Source: Agrobacterium tumefaciens
Lineage (GTDB): Bacteria > Pseudomonadota > Alphaproteobacteria > Rhizobiales > Rhizobiaceae
Assembly: GCF_009649785.1 (NCBI RefSeq)
Contig: NZ_WJOK01000030.1
Location: 1 to 63,509 of the forward strand
DNA: 63,509 nt
Direction: 5' to 3'
Part shown: positions 8,179 through 16,042 of the stretch, piece by piece
Numbering within the stretch: position 1 is the first letter of the stretch
Layout of the letters: every line of letters begins with the position of its first letter
Program-made: the position numbers and the translations under genes
The notes under the pieces: generated by a model
Told to the model about the DNA's origin: nothing
Database searches by the model: none
What the model saw: only the letters and a program-made list of their open reading frames with translations

Positions 8179-9744
8179 TCAACCAGAGTCGACAAAGGCG
8201 TAGACCCGCGAGAAGTCCGCTCGAGCGGCGTCATTTTGATTGATCATAAAAACGTAGTCGCCGTGATCACTGAAGCTGAAATCCGCTTCGCCTCCGGATG
8301 CGAGCTTGACCAGAATGAACCAGCCATCTGGTGCGGATATATCGGACCAGCCGTTTTGTGCTGCATGTTTCGCAGCCATCTGCTGGATTGCGGCGAGATC
8401 ACGCACGCCGGTTATTCCGAACATCTGGTGCTGCGGTCCATCTCCGATTTTAAAGCGCTCGCTGACCGCGATAGAAAAATCCGACGGGTCTTCGATCCCA
8501 ATATCAGCATAGGCCCTCCGGTTGTTGTTGGGGCCACGCTGGCCGAAGGGAGCGCTAAGCGAGCGTTCGAAGCGCAGCGTCTGCGCCGAGCGGCTGAACT
8601 CGTATTCGGAGGCGAAAGCCTTGACGGGTACCCCGTCACGGCTGAATGTCAAGCGACCGGCCTCGTCCGTGCTGACCGATAGTCCGTCGACAGCCTGTCC
8701 GTTCGGTACAAACCGCTTGAGGTCGCTATCCCAGACGATCATCTGCGATACCGAGATTGCCGTGTCCATCGCGTCTTCCGAAACTGTATGGGGCGTGAGA
8801 CTTACGTCCGGCGGAGTGTAGAGGACGCGCCAATCCGTGTAGTCCGTTCCCGTGAAGAAGGAGATCAACCCGGATGCCGGTAGTTCTTCCGGGCGATCAG
8901 GCAAGTCATCAAGATTGATCTGGGCAAGATAATTGAGGTGTAAGCCGTTGTCGTCGCGCGGCCAATCCGTGTCGATGGGCAGATCAGGGCCTCCGCCGAT
9001 GCGGCTCAGGCCAGTAATTTCGATGTCGGCGGCATTGCATTCAACCATGGCAACCGTCGGCATGACGATCAGACGCAGGGCCTCATGCTTATCCTGCAAC
9101 CCAGCGTCAGCTACCGCCGCGTTGAAGCGCTCCTCAATACCTGCCACGGGTGCCATCGCGGCGGCTGCATTTTCGAGGCCCCGTTCTTCGTGGCTTTGCT
9201 GGATGGCAATGGCTGACACCTTCTCCATGCTGTTCTTCAGTTTTTCAACGACGGCTGCCGTCTCAGCTTCCGCCGCAGTTCTTACCTCATTCGCGGCATT
9301 GCCTTCGAGCTTGATGCGGAGGGATTCTAGCAGACGCTTAAAATCTTCCTCGATCTCGGCAAGCTCCGGCTCACTGACCATAGCAGTGGCGTGATACCAG
9401 GTAGAGCCATCGGCCGACACCAGAAGCGCACGCAGCCGATACCAGTTGCGTTTCTCCTTCGTCTCCCAATCCTGCAAACGATCCTTTACTTTGCTCATCT
9501 CGCCCGGCATGCCTGCGAAGGTCACGGCTTCGCGCCCAATGATTTTGCCGCCATCATCTTTGAGGCGGTCGCTGAGCCATTTTTCGGGCGATTTTCTCTC
9601 ACGCTTAGCAGACCACACGCTCATCTGTGGTGAGAACGCCGTCTCCGGATGACGACGCAATCCGATTGACCCTGCCAAGACACGGGTATTTTCAAACATC
9701 GGATTTGCTTCAACGGAAAACTCCGGCGTTTCGACCAACTTCAT
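8179..9744 (-). CDS. DUF1963 (YwqG-like) protein with N-terminal extra domain
   Basis: This is a 521-residue protein. Residues 1-150 resemble a small alpha/beta domain of the DcrB/DUF1795 type (MKLVETPEFSVEANP to a helix EIEEDFKRLLESLRI). A charged helical linker follows, and from about residue 220 there is a DUF1963 domain (SRIGGGPDLPIDTDWPRDDN, LNYLAQINLDDLP, GLISFFTGTDY, MFGITG). DUF1963 proteins recur as immunity or accessory proteins near polymorphic toxins. The ATG at 9744 has GGGAG at seven bases. The DcrB assignment is tentative; the DUF1963 call is firm. Confidence 0.8.
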   Translation of the reverse strand: MKLVETPEFSVEANPMFENTRVLAGSIGLRRHPETAFSPQMSVWSAKRERKSPEKWLSDRLKDDGGKIIGREAVTFAGMPGEMSKVKDRLQDWETKEKRNWYRLRALLVSADGSTWYHATAMVSEPELAEIEEDFKRLLESLRIKLEGNAANEVRTAAEAETAAVVEKLKNSMEKVSAIAIQQSHEERGLENAAAAMAPVAGIEERFNAAVADAGLQDKHEALRLIVMPTVAMVECNAADIEITGLSRIGGGPDLPIDTDWPRDDNGLHLNYLAQINLDDLPDRPEELPASGLISFFTGTDYTDWRVLYTPPDVSLTPHTVSEDAMDTAISVSQMIVWDSDLKRFVPNGQAVDGLSVSTDEAGRLTFSRDGVPVKAFASEYEFSRSAQTLRFERSLSAPFGQRGPNNNRRAYADIGIEDPSDFSIAVSERFKIGDGPQHQMFGITGVRDLAAIQQMAAKHAAQNGWSDISAPDGWFILVKLASGGEADFSFSDHGDYVFMINQNDAARADFSRVYAFVDSG

Positions 9745-9865
9745 ATGAGACTCCCAGCGGACATAGTCGCATCGATACTCGGCCAGATCAGAAACTGGCG
9801 CAATCACCAGAAATGGCGTGACCTATTCGCGGCAGGTTCTGGCCCTAAGCGGTCATGGCATCGGC

Positions 9866-10612
9866 TTACACTTCGGCCAGCATTGTAAAGCTGCCCGGAA
9901 TAGTTGGGTCTTCCCAGTCTGGATGCTCGTCGAGCCTTGCAACCCTAAATCCAGCGTTTATGGCTGCGGTCACGATCTCTCCCAAAGTCCAGAACCGGTA
10001 CATGCAACGTCCTAGACTTTCGCCATCTTGGTCGGGGTTCGGGACGTCCGCTTCAATCAGGCCTGCCTCGAAGTAGTCATGCGGCCCTTCTGGCCAGTAC
10101 AGTTTGCGTTGAATAGGATGAAATTCATTTAAAAGGAGAATGCCGCCATCTGCCGCAAGTCCCCGCATCACGCGGAAAAAGAGGTCTAGGTCTTGGTGGT
10201 AGTGAAGGATGCCAAGCTCAAGCAGCAAGACGTGGAATTGGCGGTTTCGGCCGAGTTCATTCGCCTTGAGGACATCGCTGACAGCGTAGTCGATAACCAC
10301 ACCCGCACACGCCGCGAGTTCAAGTGCAAAGCGCCTGTTCTCTTCTGCAAAGTCGATTACGAGAACCTCTGCGCCCATATGAGCCAGCGCGACTGCAACG
10401 CGTCCATGCGAGCCTTGCACATTGCAGATGCGCTTGCCCGCAACCTCGCCGAGATATGGCAGAAGTCGCCGGAGAACCTGCCTCGGCTCAGCAACGATTT
10501 TACGCGCTTCCGCCTCTGGGCTACCAAAGGCAGATAGCCACGCGGCGAACCGTTGAGCGTTCCAAGCGTGGCGGTTCGCTTCGGTTGTTTCGTCGGATGC
10601 TTCGCTTGTCAT
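9866..10612 (-). CDS. Class I SAM-dependent methyltransferase
   Basis: This is a 248-residue Rossmann-fold methyltransferase. Motif I is atypical, GKRICNVQGSHGRVAVALAH (glutamine and serine in place of the usual DxGxG-type signature). It is followed by the acidic strand GAEVLVIDFAEENRRFA and the post-II region HVLLLELGILHYHQDL. The substrate is unknown; small molecules are typical of this group. It is on the same strand as the neighbouring genes but separated by gaps, so operon membership is unclear. Confidence 0.8.
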   Translation of the reverse strand: MTSEASDETTEANRHAWNAQRFAAWLSAFGSPEAEARKIVAEPRQVLRRLLPYLGEVAGKRICNVQGSHGRVAVALAHMGAEVLVIDFAEENRRFALELAACAGVVIDYAVSDVLKANELGRNRQFHVLLLELGILHYHQDLDLFFRVMRGLAADGGILLLNEFHPIQRKLYWPEGPHDYFEAGLIEADVPNPDQDGESLGRCMYRFWTLGEIVTAAINAGFRVARLDEHPDWEDPTIPGSFTMLAEV

Positions 10613-10731
10613 CGCTAGATACTAACGCGAGTTCTGATGTCTGCAAATCGCGCCGAGCGGTAGACGACTCTTGGCCCATTGCGGACACTGGCGACCGCGG
10701 AAATCGCCGCGAACCTTTAACGCACCGAGGC

Positions 10732-11148
10732 TCATAACGCGCTTAAAGTCAGGTGCGGCGTCCCGTTTGATGTCTTGCGTACGGAAGTTCCATTGATATC
10801 CACCGTACCTCTTACCACTCGGCCCATGTTCGAAAAGCTGTTGAAGGTAACTGCGTCCACCGGTTCATCGAAACGGACAGTCACGGAATAGTGCGAGCCC
10901 GAGGATGATAATGCGCTTATTTCGCCTTTAAATGATTGCCCAAGATACCGCCCCTGCACCCTTTGGTGCAGATGGAACGGAGGGTCAGCGTTGGCGAGGC
11001 TGGTGGACAAGGTGTTCCAGTCGCGCGCCGTCTGTCGGGCGACGAGCTCCAGTGCCTGGGCATGGCCCAAGACGTTACCGTCTGCGGCGAGTACGCTCCG
11101 CGGAGATTTTGCGTGCGATTTGGCTTCTGCAATGGTTCTGACTGTCAT
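10732..11148 (-). CDS. Glyoxalase-related domain protein
   Basis: This 138-residue protein starts with the conserved rhizobial segment TIAEAKSHAKSPRSVLAADG, then ALELVARQTARDWNTLSTSL, as in the glyoxalase-related domain found alone or fused to other proteins. The C-terminal half is a beta-rich region (YLGQSFKGEISALS, VTVRFDEPVDAVTF). It has no known catalytic role. The start ATG overlaps the stop of the MATE relic upstream (ATGA at 11145-11148), showing they were one operon. Confidence 0.75.
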   Translation of the reverse strand: MTVRTIAEAKSHAKSPRSVLAADGNVLGHAQALELVARQTARDWNTLSTSLANADPPFHLHQRVQGRYLGQSFKGEISALSSSGSHYSVTVRFDEPVDAVTFNSFSNMGRVVRGTVDINGTSVRKTSNGTPHLTLSAL

Positions 11149-11828
11149 GACAGATTCTCCACGGCCTTGAGCCCGATACCCGCGTTTCCCCTCGCCTTGA
11201 GGGCGTCGGCAAGGATAAGAGTTGCGATGATTGCGGCCACACCATCTGCCAGCGGAAAGGCAAACCAGATTGCGTCCGCGCCCAACATTGCCGAAGCGAT
11301 CGTGAACAAGACAGGTAATAGGATAAGCGGCTTGACCATGGTCAGAAGAGCCGCGCGGGCCGGTCGGCCGATGGCTTGGAAATATAGACCGAGCACAAGA
11401 ACTGGTCCGGAAAAGAGATAGACCGCAGCCATGGGGCGAAGCAACCGGCCGACCTAACCGATCACATCCGGATCAGCGACAAAGGCTGCTCCGACGACTG
11501 TGCCTTGGCCCAGCAACAAAACCTCCACGGCAAGACAATAGAGCAATGTTGTTGCGGCAGCGATCCGCAGGACCGCATCCGAGCGGGAGTAAAGCCGCGC
11601 TCCAACATTGTTGCCGACGATGCTCTGCATCGCCATCGCGATCGCTATGATTGGCAGGAGCAGGTCAGAACCCCGCTCGATTGGGTCTCCGTCTGCGGCC
11701 AATGGCTCTTTCACACGGAGTATGCGGGTATTCCCCTCACCGACCTCGAGGTGTCCCGGGCATCTTTGCGAAAAGAGAATGCTGCGGCGCACCGCGTATG
11801 CGTTGAGACCGCGAACCGCTTCAACCAT
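11145..11828 (-). pseudogene. MATE efflux transporter, 5'-truncated with stop
   Basis: The frame contains typical MATE C-terminal sequence: LLPIIAIAMAMQSIVGNNVG and then, after a TAG at about 11452, LVLGLYFQAIGRPARAAL. Several hydrophobic helices are visible on both sides of the stop and the frame is unbroken apart from it. The N-terminal half of the transporter (about 200 residues) is missing, replaced by unrelated sequence above about 11660. MATE proteins export drugs and dyes by Na+ or H+ antiport. This copy is not functional. Confidence 0.75.
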
Positions 11829-11894
11829 TGAACCGAGCGCACATGCCGGGCGAATACACCGGGATCTTAATCTCGAAATTGCGTAGCCGGCTAT

Positions 11895-12344
11895 TCAGGC
11901 ACTCTCGAAATTCAGATCTGCCCAATAGTCGAATAAAGCCCTGACCTGCCTCTTAGGTTCGACTGTGCCGCTGCGCACGAGGGAAGAATATGTTTTCCCG
12001 CCGCGGGCTGATATTTCGGTGATCAACGTTGCAATACGCTCGCTCGATGCGGCAACGAGGTAAACATCGCGATCATCACTTACATAAACCAACGCGTCAT
12101 TCGGTGAGAGAATATACTTGTCGCTATCCACAAATTCACTTTCCAGTTTCACAGCCTCGGAAAACGAGGAGGCGGGCGATTGCTCAATTGGTTTATCCCC
12201 GCTTGAGACGAACAATTGACGCGAGCCGAAAAATGCCTTGAAGGCTTCAAATTCGGCGTCATCCAGCCAATCCACCCCAAAGAAGATCCTCCAACCGTTC
12301 CTGCGGCAGAATTCCTTGTCTATTCCATAACGATCGGATTGCAT
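11895..12344 (-). CDS. Hypothetical cytosolic partner, cassette B
   Basis: This is a 149-residue soluble protein, not recognised. It has many aromatic and acidic residues (GWRIFFGVDWLDDAEFEAFK) and ends with VRALFDYWADLNFES. It lies 53 bases downstream of the exported protein gene at 12398-13036, and together they mirror the decayed pair at 13914-15068. Weak resemblance to the protein of that pair can be seen around SPNDALVYVSDDRDVYLVAA. The ATG at 12344 has only a poor ribosome binding site. Confidence 0.65.
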   Translation of the reverse strand: MQSDRYGIDKEFCRRNGWRIFFGVDWLDDAEFEAFKAFFGSRQLFVSSGDKPIEQSPASSFSEAVKLESEFVDSDKYILSPNDALVYVSDDRDVYLVAASSERIATLITEISARGGKTYSSLVRSGTVEPKRQVRALFDYWADLNFESA

Positions 12345-12397
12345 CGTTGACTCATGTCGACGGCCTAACGGATATTGGTAATATAGACATATTCGCT

Positions 12398-13036
12398 TTA
12401 GTTCGGCTCTTTGATCACCGCACGGTCTATCTGCCTATCACTGAGCCGATGTACGACAAATCCCTCACCCGCGATTTTGGCGGCGCCAATATTCATTATT
12501 TCGTTGGATGAGATCCTGACCGATCGGCTAAAACTCTCATCAACGTCCGGCCCATAGATGTGGATCGTTGAAACTTCGCCCCAGTCCACCCGTGTTCCTG
12601 TCTTGTGATCGGTATAATATCCGCTGCCCACCAAAATGCGCTTCGTGCGCAGGGCGGACGGCCTAGTGTTATCGCCGGGAACCAGATTAAACCCGTAAGT
12701 CCCATCGGCTGGATAGTCGAACTCGACAACGGAAACCTTGCTGGAGACCGTCACCTCCAGCAATTTATCCCCGTCCTCGATCACCCGAGATTTCGGATTA
12801 TTCCGAAGCAGGGAATTCTCCGGTCGCTTGGGCAGTCTATCCCAGACGTCCCGGGAGACCTTTTGGGGCACCACGAGAACCGTTCCGCCGGTTTGAAGCA
12901 CAGCATTATCGACAATTATCGTGACCTGAGTTTTTACTGGCTTTATTACCTCAGCATTCGCCGCCGCCCCGGACGTCTCCGAGAAAACAGGCAATGCAAC
13001 CGCAAGAATTATTAGTCTAACAAACACGCCAATCAT
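12398..13036 (-). CDS. Exported beta-rich protein, cassette B
   Basis: This is a 212-residue protein with a Sec signal (MIGVFVRLIILAVALPVFSE, likely cleavage after GAAANA). The mature part looks beta-rich: VKTQVTIIVDNAVLQTGGTV, SVVEFDYPADGTYGFNLVPG and VDWGEVSTIHIYGPDVDES. A paralogue, now broken, sits at 14467-15068 and shares the pattern V-S-S-x(3)-V/I-V-x-F-x-YP-x(2)-GTY-x-F with the same spacing. No enzymatic motif is visible. It probably acts in the periplasm or is secreted. Function unknown. Confidence 0.7.
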   Translation of the reverse strand: MIGVFVRLIILAVALPVFSETSGAAANAEVIKPVKTQVTIIVDNAVLQTGGTVLVVPQKVSRDVWDRLPKRPENSLLRNNPKSRVIEDGDKLLEVTVSSKVSVVEFDYPADGTYGFNLVPGDNTRPSALRTKRILVGSGYYTDHKTGTRVDWGEVSTIHIYGPDVDESFSRSVRISSNEIMNIGAAKIAGEGFVVHRLSDRQIDRAVIKEPN

Positions 13037-13393
13037 GCTAAACTCATTTCTATTTCTGCCGACATCATCTCGATTTTCTCGTCTTCCTCGACAAAATTTT
13101 CAGATCTTTGGTTTTTATATTTCCGTCTACCTACTTCCGGCGCAATCCGATGCTCTAATATGCGACCTCACATGACAGTTTATCCCTGTGTCCGCATCAA
13201 GGTCGTGGGAAGCCCACTTTCCGCCTGTCCGAATTATCGCGCCACATCATTGTCAGATACTGGACGAAAAAATCGAAATTGCGTAGTTTTTAAAGACAAT
13301 TGCATCCATTGAAGCGGTTTGGCACTTCGTCTCCCACGATTTGATTCAAACTCGGATACGTCGCCGTTTCAACCGATCGCACAGGAGAAAAGC
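13037..13393. other. Intergenic region without recognisable gene
   Basis: No supported gene is seen here. The region lies between the divergent exported-protein gene (13036, minus) and the small membrane protein gene (13394, plus), so it should hold both promoters; no promoter matched a consensus well enough to place. Confidence 0.4.
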
Positions 13394-13672
13394 TTGCTGA
13401 TACTTGAGATCGTCATTTTTTCTGCGGCTCTTATCGCGGTTGGCCTTCTGGCTGTGCAACAGATTATCGCGCAGGTTCGGGAGTATAATTTCTACAAGAA
13501 GAATGGTGGTGATTTTTCTGTCGACAGCGAAATGGATCACGTCAAACTTGACAGATCCATGCACTACAACGACCTCCGCCTCACGAACTGGCAGCGATTT
13601 TATCTCTTCCGCCCGGCCTGCATCGCCATGCTCGTCTTTTTTTGGGCTATGATGATAGTCGATCTGCTTTAA
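13394..13672 (+). CDS. Small membrane protein with two helices
   Basis: This 92-residue protein is predicted from the TTG at 13394, which has AGGAG at good spacing; the frame is open upstream to 13319 without a site. It has an N-terminal membrane helix (LILEIVIFSAALIAVGLLAV), a soluble loop of about 50 residues (NFYKKNGGDFSVDSEMDHVK) and a C-terminal helix (ACIAMLVFFWAMMIVDLL). The family is not recognised. It is oriented opposite to the exported-protein cassettes on both sides. Confidence 0.55.
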   Translation: MLILEIVIFSAALIAVGLLAVQQIIAQVREYNFYKKNGGDFSVDSEMDHVKLDRSMHYNDLRLTNWQRFYLFRPACIAMLVFFWAMMIVDLL

Positions 13673-13913
13673 CCAAAGCGCCGACCTTCTATGTCAGCGG
13701 AATAGCGAAAGAGTTTTCTTCTCCCGAGGCGTTGCTCCTTGCAGAACAGCTCATGCTGGTCGAACATCTAGAATCTGCTTCCAGGCACAACACGATCATA
13801 TAGTTAGGTGTCGTCGTGAAAATGTCGTGCTTTGGCTACCCTTGTGCCGGCCAGCGAACACATTCCCGGACCCTTCCAGCACATCCATGATCCGCCATCA
13901 GCGGGCTCGCCCG
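13673..13913. other. Gap with a short coding-like scrap
   Basis: In the plus strand, about 42 codons after 13673 (TFYVSGIAKEFSSPEALLLA, ending with a TAG near 13803) look coding-like but have no start codon. This may be a fragment of an older gene; nothing else is visible. Confidence 0.25.
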
Positions 13914-14470
13914 CTATTCCCCGATCGTATAGTTCGATGCTACGCCGCGAAGATGCGTGACTGTCGCTTGCGACAAACCACCACTGCCCAGATATTCAGC
14001 AAAGCTGTAGGAGAATATGTCACTTCGTTCTATCGCCTGGACCAAATTGGTATCACCAAAGACAACGAGGTATTCGTGATCCTCCGGCGCCCAGATCCAG
14101 AGATCATGACCTGAAAAATGGATCAGAAGGTTATAGGGCGAATTTTCAAACAGCGCATCAAGCACCAACCCGACCGGTTGCGGTGAAAATTGGCACGGAG
14201 GCTGACCGAACTCGTAAGCAGTGAAATCAATCCCGTTACTACCGATACGCGCGGCCACAAGAGCGACTTCCTCCCCACTTGGAAATTCGGGATAAATCCT
14301 CGCCGCGAAATTCCTGTTTTGGATGGCCTGATGGTCGAGCGTGCAATCTTTCCCAATGAAGTCCAAAATCACGAGAATCCTCTTCAATCGCCGTGGAAGC
14401 CAATACCACCCAGACCGATATCTCTCCTATTGAGACGAAATGACAGCGCTACCGGGAGCAACTGGCTCAT
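13914..14470 (-). pseudogene. Hypothetical partner gene, cassette A, frameshifted
   Basis: The start ATG at 14470 overlaps the stop of the upstream paralogue (ATGA at 14467-14470), the usual sign of a coupled pair. The frame reads MSQLLPVALSFRLNRRDIGL and stops at a TGA near 14387. The remaining 150 residues (ILVILDFIGKDCTLDHQAIQ to the stop at 13914) are in another frame that has only a TTG start. This fits one protein of about 180 residues broken by a single frame change. The protein is not recognised and is predicted soluble. It corresponds in position to the gene at 11895-12344. Confidence 0.5.
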
Positions 14471-15068
14471 TTGGAATCCCTCACAAACGCTACAATCGCG
14501 CTCCAGGATAACGATAAAACACGGCCCGCAGGGAAACGCTCGATAGAAACGGCAGATTTATCCTCGCTATTGAAAGCCAGATCGAAAGTGGAAGCGAATA
14601 TCCGCGCCCATCCCTCATTATAGGTGGCACCTTCAACATAAATGACGCTCATCGATGGCCAACTCACCTGCTCTTTGGTTTCCGGATCGGCCACCTCAGC
14701 GCTGCCTGTTAAAACCTCCCGAGTTTTAAGGGGCGCGGCGTTGCTGCCAGGAGGAGATTGAAACTTAAAACTGTAGGTTCCGCTCTCAGGGTAAACAAAA
14801 TCCACGATAGAGGCAGGCGACGACACGCTTATATGGAACGCCTTTTCGCTTGCCTCCCCAGGTGCCGAATCTGCAGCTAGGGCGCGCCATTATCATCTGA
14901 AACCTGACGACCAGATATAATTACCGCCCCACCTTCTTTATTAAACGGCTCATCAACGGATATAATCAAACGGGTCGAGAATTTCGGCTCTTTCGTCTGG
15001 CTTGATTACGATGATACAGTCAAAGCAAAAAAGACGGCTAAGCTGATAGCATTCTTCACGATTCTCAT
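14467..15068 (-). pseudogene. Exported protein paralogue, cassette A, broken
   Basis: From ATG 15068 the sequence reads MRIVKNAISLAVFFALTVSS, a signal peptide, followed directly by an in-frame TAA. It then continues KFSTRLIISVDEPFNKEGGA to a TAG near 14880, where the frame changes to LAADSAPGEASEKAFHISVS. From there it is intact to 14467. The last 119 residues (SPASIVDFVYPESGTYSFKF) align with the intact protein at 12398-13036, so the two genes are duplicates and this one has decayed. The pseudogene call is firm; the function is unknown. Confidence 0.7.
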
Positions 15069-15261
15069 CCCTTTTTGCGCAGCAGTGGGGAACACGAAAT
15101 ACCACCTGCCTTCGTCGGGAAAGAGATTACATCTCTCAAGCCCTCAATAATAAGCAGTCTTAATTGTTGCGTTGGTCGGCACGCGCTTTGGCATACCTGC
15201 CGAGAGGTACACTTAAATAACCCCTGCGAAAGCGGTGACGCATCTCACTGCAGACAACTGG

Positions 15262-16020
15262 CTACCCGACGTGTTTTTTCCCGGTAGTGCCGATCTCAAT
15301 AAGGCCTGTTGTCCTGGGCTCACAATAAATGCCAAGCGCGCGACTGGTGTTTCTCAGCATCGTTCGGAGGATTTCAGGCTGCTCCTTCAGTTCCGGCTGG
15401 GCGATAAGTGTCATGCCACAGCGTTTTGTCGTTTCCGTCACCGTGACCTCAACTGTGCCGAAACCGATGGCGTCGCCGATCCAGCCAAATTCTGAAAAGC
15501 CGGACATGTCTCGCGTTTCAAGTAGGATGTTGGGACGAAAACGCAGCCGGTCGATAGTGCTTTGTGGCGTCATCCGCTGAAGTTCGCACAACGAGGAGGT
15601 AGTCACTAAATGCAGGGGCGATACCGAATAGCGATTTCTGATTTGCGGAAGAGAGGGTGCCAGAGGATCCGCCGCGGCATAACTGCCGATCGCCACTTCA
15701 AATCCGAAATGCGCTGACAGCGCCTGCGGCAATTGAGAATCTTCGAGGTATAGCCATCGTCTGTTCGGAAACCCAATACGAACGCCATTCTCATCCATGG
15801 CGCTCTTAAGAAAAAGCGCCGGGCGCCAACGAGCGTCTTTTTCCGGCGCAGCGACTACGCCGGACACGGGATCAAAGAGGCCGAAACGCCTATCTCCCGT
15901 GATGCCATTCAGACTGATGTCGGCCTCATGGCATATTTCCCCGCCGAGCGAGCTCACTGGGTATCGCCATATTTCTACGATTTTCCCGATTGCCGGCATT
16001 GGTCGAATGCGCTCAGTCAT
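15262..16020 (-). CDS. MOSC domain protein
   Basis: This 252-residue protein has a MOSC N-terminal beta-barrel (GKIVEIWRYPVSSLGGEICH, then LNGITGDRRFGLFD) and a MOSC domain ending with CGMTLIAQPELKEQPEILRT; the cysteine in CGMT corresponds to the position used for sulfur transfer in the family. MOSC proteins move sulfur to, or bind, the molybdenum cofactor, or reduce N-hydroxylated compounds (YcbX, mARC). The start is one of three successive codons at 16020-16026; GGGAAG favours 16020. It begins only about 20 bases after the FAD enzyme stops, so the two form an operon. Confidence 0.85.
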   Translation of the reverse strand: MTERIRPMPAIGKIVEIWRYPVSSLGGEICHEADISLNGITGDRRFGLFDPVSGVVAAPEKDARWRPALFLKSAMDENGVRIGFPNRRWLYLEDSQLPQALSAHFGFEVAIGSYAAADPLAPSLPQIRNRYSVSPLHLVTTSSLCELQRMTPQSTIDRLRFRPNILLETRDMSGFSEFGWIGDAIGFGTVEVTVTETTKRCGMTLIAQPELKEQPEILRTMLRNTSRALGIYCEPRTTGLIEIGTTGKKHVG

Positions 16021-16042
16021 CATCACTTCCCGTCTGCTACTG

